Translations under genes and position numbers: made by a program
The notes under the pieces: generated by a model
The model's input: only the letters and a program-made list of their open reading frames with translations
The model's database searches: none
Told to the model about the DNA's origin: nothing
Part shown: positions 39,424 to 45,456 of the stretch, one piece after another
Layout: each line of letters opens with the position of its first letter
How positions within the stretch are numbered: position 1 is the stretch's first letter
Source: a virus
Virus record (IMG/VR): IMGVR_UViG_3300044490_000374
Span: 1-45,456 of that record
Length of the DNA: 45,456 nt
Direction: 5' to 3' (one strand)

Positions 39424-40443
39424 TTAAGTTCCCTGTCCAGCAGCCTCCCCCTCTGGCTCATCAAAGAAAGGTTCGGCCACTACATGCACCGCGTAATCGA
39501 ATTCTTTGTAAATCAGGCCTTCACTGGACGGCTGATAACAAAGCATTTCCGACATCCAGGTATCATGCGATACCTTGCGTTTGTGCTTAATGGCGTTGTC
39601 GATTTTAAAGAAGCCTGAGGCGTTCCGGGCCTTTCCCTGGCAGTCTTCCCATAGCGCGCACTCTTCGCAGTTCCGGTCGATGCACTTTTCCATCACGTCA
39701 AAGACGCACCACTTGAAGATGCGGAAGCCCGACTCGTGGGCTTCTTCGATGACCCGATTCATCAGCCCGTAAGCCTTGTGCATGGTGGAGTAGATGTGTG
39801 TGCTGGCCTCGATACCCCTGGCAGTCAAGGGGGTGAGTAGGGCGGCCTCATATATGCTGTCCTCGAATTCGTCTATTTCGTCAAGACGTAACTTTTGGGG
39901 ATGGGGACCACGGACGGATCGGGAAGATGCGGTGAGTATCTGGATTTCGGATTTATTGGTTAATTTGGTTAGGGTCCGCATGGCTTCGCCCACGACCAGA
40001 TGTTGAAACGGGCCGGTGATAAAGTTTTTCATGTGTCCGTACATGCGGAGCGATTGCTCTCCTGACCCCCCCAAGATCTTGGTTTCGCAGCTATCCTTAA
40101 AAACCGACTCTAGCCAGGTTATCAGGGCGCCCGCAAAGGTTTTGCCGCCTGCTCGATTGGCCCAACAGATGCAGTCCAGGTCGTCTTCAAAAAAGGCCGC
40201 GGTTATATAGTCGGCCAAACAATTATGGTCATCGCATACCGAATTGCGGGGTATCTTCATGCCCCAGGAGATCTCACAAAACCGCAGCAATTCTTCGGGG
40301 CTTTTGAAGCCCCGTCGCCGCTTGGCCTCCACCCATTCCCGCCATTGTTGGACCGAATTAGCCGATTTGGGGGCGTACATCTTTGCAACCAGTATGCCAA
40401 AGCGCCTTGAAGGGCAAGGATGATGGCGAAAACAAACTGTCAT
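39424..40443 (-). CDS. Terminase large subunit, ATPase part (nuclease part encoded separately)
   Basis: This protein of up to 339 residues (an ATG at 40380 gives 318) is the packaging ATPase. Walker A is ANRAGGKT near residue 96-102, Walker B is LRLDEIDE near 185-192 with the catalytic Glu, and the coupling segment TASSRSVRGPHP precedes it. A cysteine set (CIDRNCEECALWEDCQ near residue 255) is present, as in several Mu-like large terminases. It ends after SSEGLIYKEFDYAVHVV, exactly where the RNase H-like nuclease domain should begin. The matching nuclease is a separate gene at 41241-41729, upstream in transcription. No good ribosome site distinguishes the two starts. Confidence 0.88.
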   Translation of the reverse strand: MTVCFRHHPCPSRRFGILVAKMYAPKSANSVQQWREWVEAKRRRGFKSPEELLRFCEISWGMKIPRNSVCDDHNCLADYITAAFFEDDLDCICWANRAGGKTFAGALITWLESVFKDSCETKILGGSGEQSLRMYGHMKNFITGPFQHLVVGEAMRTLTKLTNKSEIQILTASSRSVRGPHPQKLRLDEIDEFEDSIYEAALLTPLTARGIEASTHIYSTMHKAYGLMNRVIEEAHESGFRIFKWCVFDVMEKCIDRNCEECALWEDCQGKARNASGFFKIDNAIKHKRKVSHDTWMSEMLCYQPSSEGLIYKEFDYAVHVVAEPFFDEPEGEAAGQGT

Positions 40444-40638
40444 TTACGCAACTTAAAAAGGGCTTTTTAGGGCAAAGCCAGGGTGTGGGTGATTGATTAG
40501 GTATAGTGGGGAACGTGTCTATACGGGCATTTACGAACGTCGTTTGGCGTAGGATTGGTAAGGGTTTGCGGGTTTTGGGTTGTTCGGCGTAAATTATTGC
40601 CCCAAAAGTGGGGAGCTGGCCCTTTCTACAAACTGTTA

Positions 40639-40659
40639 CGCCCCCAGATTGTGGGGGCG
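40639..40659 (-). other. GC hairpin in the gap before the terminase ATPase gene
   Basis: CGCCCCC pairs with GGGGGCG around a seven-base loop. No T run follows in either direction. The 273-base gap (40444-40716) otherwise holds an AT-rich segment next to the upstream gene and no convincing protein. It might contain a promoter or a packaging start site, but I see no direct proof. Confidence 0.45.
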
Positions 40660-40716
40660 GTGGGGAAGCTACCTTTTTGTAGGGTTTGGTATACATTATT
40701 GTAAATATTAGATAAG

Positions 40717-41244
40717 TTACCGTAATCCCAATAAATTTACTCCTCGCCCCAGTGCTTTCATTACCAGCAGCTCAAATTCCAGGGTAAATTCATCATCATC
40801 AAAGGGGCTGGTCTCGCCGATTAGGATTTGCTTAGGCACCTCTTTCAACAGACCCACCCGCTGCAAAAATTCAGTATATTGCTTGGTCAGCTCGGCCGCC
40901 GTGCGCATTGCCCCTATCTTGCCGTTTTCGGAGCGGAAGGTTTGGTAGTCTCTCAAAGCTGCGCGGATGCTGGTTTCATAAAACCTGATTCGAGCTTTCA
41001 CGACCGCGGTCTGGTCAACATCGATGGGGATTTCCCGGTCAAGCCTCCTGCCGTCCTGTAGGTCTCGGTCAATCATCCGAGGGTTGATATTATATCGAAC
41101 TGCGAGTTCGTCTATCTTCATGCCGGATTCATAAAGAACCATAACCTCTTTAATCCGCTGCATCCGCTTGGCAGAAATCCCCTTGACCCCCAGGACCTCT
41201 TCTGTTTTGCTTATGGGGGGTGGCGCTATCGTCAAGTGCGTCAT
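40717..41244 (-). CDS. HTH protein, possible small terminase subunit
   Basis: This 175-residue protein has a helix-turn-helix near residue 45 (SGMKIDELAVRYNINPRMID) preceded by KRMQRIKEVMVLYE, and a long helical middle (ARIRFYETSIRAALRDYQ, MRTAAELTKQYTEFLQRVG). The C-terminus is acidic. Small terminases combine an N-terminal DNA-binding domain with helices for oligomerisation and a tail that contacts the large subunit. The position between the nuclease and ATPase genes of the split large subunit fits. The ATG at 41244 overlaps the nuclease stop (ATGA). A transcription regulator remains possible. Confidence 0.6.
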   Translation of the reverse strand: MTHLTIAPPPISKTEEVLGVKGISAKRMQRIKEVMVLYESGMKIDELAVRYNINPRMIDRDLQDGRRLDREIPIDVDQTAVVKARIRFYETSIRAALRDYQTFRSENGKIGAMRTAAELTKQYTEFLQRVGLLKEVPKQILIGETSPFDDDEFTLEFELLVMKALGRGVNLLGLR

Positions 41245-41729
41245 TTTGCCCACCCCGCGAAAAAGTACCGGAGCGCATCCAGGGCGTGGTGGTCCCCGGA
41301 GCCGGGCTCATGTTGGAGGTACAGCCTGATCTCCCGAATAAGATTCCTGCAGCGGTGGCCGATGATTAAACAGGGAACCCCATCGTACCGACGCTCCAGC
41401 CACAGTTTAACTAGTTCCTGGCCCACCTTCACCGGGAGGCGCGGGCCTTTGATTTCGACGCCCAACTCTTCGCCCAAAAGCACCAGGCGCTCCGGGTTGG
41501 CCGGATCACCATAACCGCCCCTGAATGGCGGGTAACCCCGTTCTTCATGTTGCTTCTTGATCGCCCTGGCGTTCTCTGGGGTTGTGCGCATGGTCTCGTA
41601 ATACTCATCGATGACCACTACCCGCTCGCCCTTTTCGACTGGCATGACCCAGAGGCCGGCAAAAGGGTTAGTATAGCCGGGGTCAACGGAGAGATAGAGG
41701 CCTTGCGCCGGTTCGTAATGATATTTCAT
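41241..41729 (-). CDS. Terminase large subunit, nuclease part (stand-alone RNase H-like domain)
   Basis: This 162-residue protein is a terminase nuclease domain by itself. It starts MKYHYEPAQGLYLSVDPGYT (Asp16, as in the SVDPGYTNP strand of RNase H-like domains), followed by FAGLWV and VVVIDEYYET, then GGYGDPANPERL (Asp75) and the end DHHALDALRYFFAGW (Asp146, Asp151). These acidic residues match the two-metal site that cuts concatemers. The ATPase part that normally precedes it is downstream in another gene. Both genes lie in one operon, with a possible small terminase between them. The ATG overlaps the preceding stop (ATGA). Confidence 0.88.
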   Translation of the reverse strand: MKYHYEPAQGLYLSVDPGYTNPFAGLWVMPVEKGERVVVIDEYYETMRTTPENARAIKKQHEERGYPPFRGGYGDPANPERLVLLGEELGVEIKGPRLPVKVGQELVKLWLERRYDGVPCLIIGHRCRNLIREIRLYLQHEPGSGDHHALDALRYFFAGWAK

Positions 41730-42103
41730 TTCTTCAGGTCCCCGGGCTTAATGCCGAAGTCGGCCAGAAGCTGACCGGCCGCGTCTTTTCTAAGAAGCTG
41801 CTCTGCCGTGTGGTTAAGGGTTCCGTCCGGCAAGATGATCCCGTTGCCCCGGAGCACCAGGTAACCCTCGGTGGCTTGGATGGGGGAGACCTGGGCCAGA
41901 GATTCCCATCGTTCAAAACTCAACCAGACGCCCCTCCATGCTTCCTCCAGGGTCTCCGGGGCTTCTTGGAGGGATAAAGCCTTTATGGTCCGGGGCACCT
42001 GGGGCCATGCGGCGGCTAATCGTTTTAGGATTGGGTCTTGAGCCAGAATAGCAGCGCCCTCGAAGTTCTCAGCCGCCCTGAAGATCAAAAGCGAATCAGC
42101 CAT
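41726..42103 (-). CDS. Hypothetical protein
   Basis: This 125-residue protein has FRAAENFEGAAILAQDPI and a tract rich in Ala and Glu, then VLRGNGIILPDGTLNHTAEQLLR near residue 85. It has no metal site or membrane segment. The ATG lies within the end of the ParB-like gene, and the stop overlaps the nuclease start, so it is translated between them. A packaging-related role is suggested only by neighbours. I do not recognise it. Confidence 0.6.
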   Translation of the reverse strand: MADSLLIFRAAENFEGAAILAQDPILKRLAAAWPQVPRTIKALSLQEAPETLEEAWRGVWLSFERWESLAQVSPIQATEGYLVLRGNGIILPDGTLNHTAEQLLRKDAAGQLLADFGIKPGDLKK

Positions 42104-42860
42104 TCTCTGCCCCCTCGACTTTCATCAACAGCTCCAATCCTGCCCGAGCCAAATCCATCAGCTTGAGAAATGCGGCGGCGCTATTCTTGATCTGGCACTG
42201 TTTCTTGATCTTCACCACCAAGTCAAAAAAGGCCTCGTAGGTTTTTAGGTTTGCCAAGTAAACAGTATCAGCAGCAAAGGCGATGGCCGTTTCTTTCAAC
42301 AAGGCGTCCAGGTCTTGCAGCTCTTCCGGTAGGAACATGAAATTGACGATCTTGTAGCGGGTCCGGTAATCTTGCAGGCCCGAAAACTTGATTGATTCCA
42401 TGGCATTTAGGGTTTCAGAGTCAAGACCAGCATAAACCTTCTCCGCCATGCTCTGGATACTCTCCCATAATTCTTTTAAGAGGGACAGGTCGTCCTGACC
42501 GCTGATGGCGTTGTGCGAAAGCTGAATGCTTATTTGCTCGTCCTTATTTTTTTCTCCAGCCACAACCAGCACAAGGACTCTCTCAATACCTGCCTGCACT
42601 GCGGCCTTGATCCGATGGTTGCCTGACAAAACAATAAGCGGGCCTTCTTTTGTTTCACGGTAACAGAGAGGCATCGATGACAGCCCACCATCGCGTTTAA
42701 TGTTCGCAACAAGCGCGCCGTATTGTTCCGCTTTCATATACCGAGCGTTTTTTTCTAATAATTTTATACTATCTGGGGCTACGATTTCTATTTTACAAGG
42801 AAATTCCCCGGCGAGCTTTTCGTTCAGCCGATTTATTATTTCTGGTATTTCTTTATCCAT
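42096..42860 (-). CDS. ParB-domain protein, phage type
   Basis: This 254-residue protein has a ParB/sulfiredoxin-like N-terminal domain: APDSIKLLEKNARYMKAEQY, LVANIKRDGGLSSMPLCY and LIVLSGNHRIKAAVQAGI (the GNHR motif of the nucleotide-binding pocket). The C-terminal half is helical and differs from partition ParB. Such proteins are frequent next to phage terminase and DNA-modification genes. It overlaps the methyltransferase-like gene by 25 bases. The ATG at 42860 with GAGGTAA upstream is preferred to one six codons earlier. It is distinct from the ParB at 30374-31405. Confidence 0.8.
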   Translation of the reverse strand: MDKEIPEIINRLNEKLAGEFPCKIEIVAPDSIKLLEKNARYMKAEQYGALVANIKRDGGLSSMPLCYRETKEGPLIVLSGNHRIKAAVQAGIERVLVLVVAGEKNKDEQISIQLSHNAISGQDDLSLLKELWESIQSMAEKVYAGLDSETLNAMESIKFSGLQDYRTRYKIVNFMFLPEELQDLDALLKETAIAFAADTVYLANLKTYEAFFDLVVKIKKQCQIKNSAAAFLKLMDLARAGLELLMKVEGAENG

Positions 42861-44152
42861 GTTGATATTACCTCGCATAATTTGATAGTTCCTAATTGGC
42901 CCTTATATTTTAATCGTGGCGGGGATTGTTTCCTTTCAATCAACTCAAACAACGGTCTGTATTTCATCGAAACCGGCTTATCGGTAAATACAGAAGTCAA
43001 ACAGTAGTTAAATTCTTGCAGGTGTTTTTCTTCAAGATATCTCTTCATTTCGTCCGATTTAATTACCAACAGAAGCAGCTTCGCAAGACGGTTGTATTTG
43101 GTAGAGGGAACCACGAAATCGCACAAAAGATTTATTCTGCGCCAATCTTTTGCCCGATCAAAAATCCTATTGAATCCGACGAAGCCAATTATTTTACTAT
43201 CTACTAAAATAGCCAGCGCAGTTTCGGCTATAGAGGGGATGCCCACCGTTTTCCCTAAATATAAATCCCTATAATAATTCATCGTTACTGAATCGATGGG
43301 CGCTATGCTTATTTGGGCCGATTGATCGATTTCGTCCTCGTCTTTTAATAAATCAAAATATTTTTTGTTCGAACCTATCCGCCACCTTGTTATGGCCCTG
43401 CGAAATTCTAAATTCGAATAAATAAATATCGAGTGAAATTGAATTTTTTGAGCGATCATCACTGGATCACCCATATCTTGTCTCGGCGAGTCGGTAAACA
43501 ATACATATTCTTGTTGGGCCATATTGTGGATAGCCTCTTCTCTCCTTTCATTTGTAAGCATTTCGTATTTGGGAGACTCCCATCGAAAGGCTTTATGCAG
43601 ACGATTATATAATTTTTCATACCCGCCTTGATATGTTGGCAGAAACCCTAACAATATTGCATCTTTTAAAGGAGGGTCCTTGAACAAATCAAATACGTCT
43701 ATCGTGGTATATTCATGTATCCGAATCTTTTCCTTCCAGCCCAGGAGGAGGCTTTTGTTTTGATTAAAATATTCAATGAAATTATCTTTATAATGTTTCC
43801 ACATCCTTTTTCGGAATTCGGTATCTTGTTGATAATGCTTAATCAAAGAGCTGAACATCAAGATAATGGTGGCCTTATCGTCTATGGATTTCATGTGGTC
43901 TTTTAAGAAAAATAATTCCTCATCTATTGGTTCAAGCATCATGTCTCTTCCCAATAAACAATTTCCTAAGACGGATGAATAGAGGGCTATGTCGTTCGCC
44001 TGCAAATAATAGTCTTTCGAATAAGTCGAGATGATTTGCTCCGTGGTAAAATTTCCACAACAGCCATCGATGATCTTTCTTCCATTAAAAATATGGGCGT
44101 TGTTTCCAAAAAATTTTCTGACTGCGTGTGGGATAGCCCCGACGAAGCTCAT
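42836..44152 (-). CDS. Putative adenine methyltransferase with GNAT/Mom-like tail, antirestriction type
   Basis: This protein of about 438 residues starts MSFVGAIPHAVRKFFG. IIDGCCGNFTTEQII near residue 26 and LQANDIALYSSVLGNCLLG near residue 50 look like D12-type adenine methyltransferase motifs, and this family is named putative antirestriction adenine methyltransferase in annotations I remember. The C-terminal 130 residues (IIGFVGFNRIFDRAKDW, NLLCDFVVPSTKYNRLAKLL) read like a GNAT fold, as in Mom-type adenine modification. It would act on phage DNA to avoid restriction. The gene is much richer in A+T than its surroundings, which suggests recent transfer. The reaction is an inference. Confidence 0.65.
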   Translation of the reverse strand: MSFVGAIPHAVRKFFGNNAHIFNGRKIIDGCCGNFTTEQIISTYSKDYYLQANDIALYSSVLGNCLLGRDMMLEPIDEELFFLKDHMKSIDDKATIILMFSSLIKHYQQDTEFRKRMWKHYKDNFIEYFNQNKSLLLGWKEKIRIHEYTTIDVFDLFKDPPLKDAILLGFLPTYQGGYEKLYNRLHKAFRWESPKYEMLTNERREEAIHNMAQQEYVLFTDSPRQDMGDPVMIAQKIQFHSIFIYSNLEFRRAITRWRIGSNKKYFDLLKDEDEIDQSAQISIAPIDSVTMNYYRDLYLGKTVGIPSIAETALAILVDSKIIGFVGFNRIFDRAKDWRRINLLCDFVVPSTKYNRLAKLLLLVIKSDEMKRYLEEKHLQEFNYCLTSVFTDKPVSMKYRPLFELIERKQSPPRLKYKGQLGTIKLCEVISTWIKKYQK

Positions 44153-44215
44153 AAAAAATATCTCGCTATTAAATTTGAAGGCAATCAGGGGGGTCTTTTG
44201 CACCCCCCTAATCGC

Positions 44216-44283
44216 TGGAGCGGATCGGGGGAGTCGAACCCCCGGCATCAGGTGGTCCCCAATGCCCCCGCCTGGGTCTCCGC
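44216..44283 (-). tRNA. tRNA-like element (degenerate or partial)
   Basis: On the minus strand a perfect T arm (GGGGG TTCGACT CCCCC) is followed by GATCCGC, T and CCA. The 5' end GCGGA pairs with TCCGC for five of seven acceptor positions. The 68-base total is short and no normal D arm or seven-base anticodon loop forms; instead a CAGGCGG/CCACCTG stem is possible. It may be a decayed tRNA, a tRNA-like RNA or a former integration site. Confidence 0.35.
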
Positions 44284-44289
44284 GCTGCT

Positions 44290-44679
44290 TTAGTTAAGTT
44301 CAATCTGCCGGGGCCCTTGAGCTTCCAGGAACAAAGACTGCTGGCGTTCCTCGGTAGTCATCGGGCGTTGTTCCACCATCTCGTCGCTGTCGTTGCGGAA
44401 GATGCGCACCGTATGCGTCATCATGTCCTTTTCCTCCCGGCATTCGATCATACGCATCTCGCCCCCGAGCCGGATTTTCTGGGCGCAAGATTTGATCTGG
44501 TTTCTGGTTTTGTCTTTCCGGTCCTTGAAGTCCGCCATGGCCGACGCCTTCTCTTTTTCGATCTCGCCTTCCTTCTCCACCGCGGTGGCCATTTCGTTGC
44601 CCAGATTTTGCATGTCTTCGGGCGTGAATTTGTACCAGAGTTCTTTAGTGATGATTACCGCTTGGCCATTCCCTGCCAT
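44290..44679 (-). CDS. Hypothetical helical protein
   Basis: This 129-residue protein starts MAGNGQAVIITKELWYKFTP and has a Lys/Glu-rich coiled-coil region (EKEGEIEKEKASAMADFKD, RKDKTRNQIKSCAQKIRL), then MIECREEKDMMTHTVRIFRN near residue 78, a strand-rich end. Similar small coiled-coil proteins occur in phage early regions without known function. It ends seven bases before the tRNA-like element. The ATG has an AGGAGG site. Confidence 0.65.
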   Translation of the reverse strand: MAGNGQAVIITKELWYKFTPEDMQNLGNEMATAVEKEGEIEKEKASAMADFKDRKDKTRNQIKSCAQKIRLGGEMRMIECREEKDMMTHTVRIFRNDSDEMVEQRPMTTEERQQSLFLEAQGPRQIELN

Positions 44680-44682
44680 AGT

Positions 44683-45063
44683 TCAAACTCCTCCTCTCAT
44701 TTGCCGCAGCCAGGCGTCATGCCGCCGCAGTTTGGGGTTAAATTCATCTATGACGGCTCCGGTTAGCTTCCGGAGCCAGGCGGCCACCATTTGGCGGTGA
44801 CAGAACTCGCCGGCCGATTCCCAGCAAAGCATGATGAAATTGTCGCCGCCAAGGTCTTGGAGCACCTTCTGGGGGTCGAGCTTATCCAGGACCTCTAAAC
44901 GGTATGCCTGGACGAACTGCGAGGGGTTGACAATTTTGATTAATTTTCGAGAGGGGGCCAGGGGCATATACCTCCGGCCGACAAACCCCCTGGGCACACC
45001 GCGGGAGATGGCCACGGCGCCGGGCAGGTGGGAGGCGGTCTTGAAATTGGAGGTCAGGATCAA
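44683..45063 (-). CDS. DUF488-like protein (second of two paralogues)
   Basis: This 126-residue protein has a core LMLCWESAGEFCHRQMVAAW-like stretch (MLCWESAGEFCHRQMVAAWL) that matches the paralogue at 31836-32198, including the LDPQKVLQDLGGD segment before it. The N-terminus (ILTSNFKTASHLPGAVAISRG) is the DUF488-like opening. It follows the terminase-like frame at the right edge by 14 bases. Retention of two diverged copies in one phage suggests two targets or two times of expression. Function unknown. Confidence 0.8.
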   Translation of the reverse strand: MILTSNFKTASHLPGAVAISRGVPRGFVGRRYMPLAPSRKLIKIVNPSQFVQAYRLEVLDKLDPQKVLQDLGGDNFIMLCWESAGEFCHRQMVAAWLRKLTGAVIDEFNPKLRRHDAWLRQMRGGV

Positions 45064-45077
45064 TGTCGCATGTCTCC

Positions 45078-45456
45078 TTAAAGCCAGCGAACCCGCACCG
45101 TCCGCTCTAGACTCAATCCCACCACCAGGAACTCCAGGGCTCGGAGCGCATAATTGTCAACTTCGACCGGCTTATCCTTCATGGGCTTTCCTTTTTTTTT
45201 CTCCGGCGTATGCAGCTTGGGAAATTCGGAAAGCACCATCGGACAATCTGGAGTAGCGGACAAAGCCCCCGTCTGCCGTAGATGATACCGGAGCAGCCGC
45301 TGTTTGATCGTATTGATGGCCAATTCCAACTCTTTTTCCGCGGCCACGGCCCAAAGTCGCGCCTTGCGCATCCTGGCGATGAATTCCGGCTGGGAAGGGT
45401 CGCAAAAAAACTTGCGAATTTGCAATTCTTCTTTCCATTCCTTGCCGATTCGAATG
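45078..45456 (-). CDS. C-terminal part of a second terminase-like nuclease domain (runs off the right edge)
   Basis: The frame is open to the window edge, so the start is not seen; an internal TTG at 45425 need not be the real start. The visible 126 residues include FFCDPSQPEFIARMRKARLW, INTIKQRLLRYHL, PDCPMVLSEFPKLHTPE and DKPVEVDNYALRALEFLV. The order (DPS..., a basic helix, CP...L.EF...PE, DNxALxAL) is that of the end of large terminase nuclease domains. The last motif has Arg (ALRAL) where Asp is usual, so activity is uncertain. The ATPase domain, if present, lies outside the window. Confidence 0.55.
   Translation of the reverse strand, partial: IRIGKEWKEELQIRKFFCDPSQPEFIARMRKARLWAVAAEKELELAINTIKQRLLRYHLRQTGALSATPDCPMVLSEFPKLHTPEKKKGKPMKDKPVEVDNYALRALEFLVVGLSLERTVRVRWL

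Noticed and set aside
40358-40696. A 112-codon minus-strand frame over the gap upstream of the terminase ATPase
   Set aside because: Pro- and Lys-rich low-quality sequence over a hairpin, overlapping the start of the ATPase gene in another phase.
44216-44283. A normal functional tRNA gene
   Set aside because: The T arm and CCA fit, but the acceptor has only five pairs and there is no standard D arm or seven-base anticodon loop; total length is too short.
1-45456. CRISPR array, insertion sequence or transposase
   Set aside because: I found no regularly spaced repeats with unique spacers and no transposase-like protein; the Cas4-like nuclease stands alone.

Overview
The window is a stretch of a tailed double-stranded DNA bacteriophage (or prophage) genome. 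Nearly every gene is on the minus strand, so the biological reading direction is right to left. The late half encodes a siphovirus-type virion: HK97-fold capsid and protease, a portal fused to a Mu F-like domain, head-tail connectors, one tail tube protein with no sheath, a tape measure, and a distal-tail set (DUF2460, BR0599, NlpC/P60, J-like) in the same order as in gene transfer agents and many siphophages. No integrase, cI-type repressor, lysis gene or DNA polymerase is visible, so lifestyle cannot be decided. The genome is G+C rich and uses Shine-Dalgarno sites with frequent GTG/TTG starts. The host is some Gram-negative-like bacterium that I cannot name with confidence.

Layout from left to right. 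Positions 1-8650 hold the tail tip, tape measure and tail chaperones, including a canonical -1 frameshift heptamer. Positions 8660-11750 hold the tube, tail-completion and connector genes. Positions 11750-14580 hold an unusual cassette of two methyltransferases and two glycosyltransferases inserted between connector and capsid genes. Positions 14590-19660 hold decoration-like, capsid, protease and portal genes. A terminator and a probable late promoter with three direct repeats lie at 19660-19800. Positions 19800-28990 hold early genes for DNA metabolism: HU, a Mu I-like protease, an SbcC-like ATPase, a Cas4/RecB-like nuclease, a probable recombination protein and ASCH. Positions 29050-31810 hold a coupled parB / small gene / dnaN unit. 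Positions 31830-37980 hold many small zinc-ribbon or hypothetical genes and a translationally coupled four-gene unit made of a Ycf46-type AAA ATPase, a cysteine-cluster protein, Ycf35 (DUF1257) and DUF2997.

Positions 38060-38835 hold no convincing protein gene. Reading leftward, this stretch has a strong sigma70-like promoter embedded in palindromic operators, followed by about 550 nt dense in hairpins (a candidate large structured RNA), and then a 64-nt structured element that recurs before the next gene. The only convincing plus-strand gene, a small secreted protein (38836-39237), diverges from this control region.

On the right (39420-45456) the terminase large subunit is split into separate ATPase and nuclease genes in reversed order, with a possible small-terminase gene between them. 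Upstream lie a ParB-like gene, an AT-rich putative adenine methyltransferase with a GNAT/Mom-like tail, a tRNA-like element, and at the edge the C-terminal part of what looks like a second terminase nuclease domain. The points most worth following are the split and permuted terminase, the structured RNA with its operator region and repeats, the Ycf46/Ycf35/DUF2997 operon, and the tail-chaperone frameshift.
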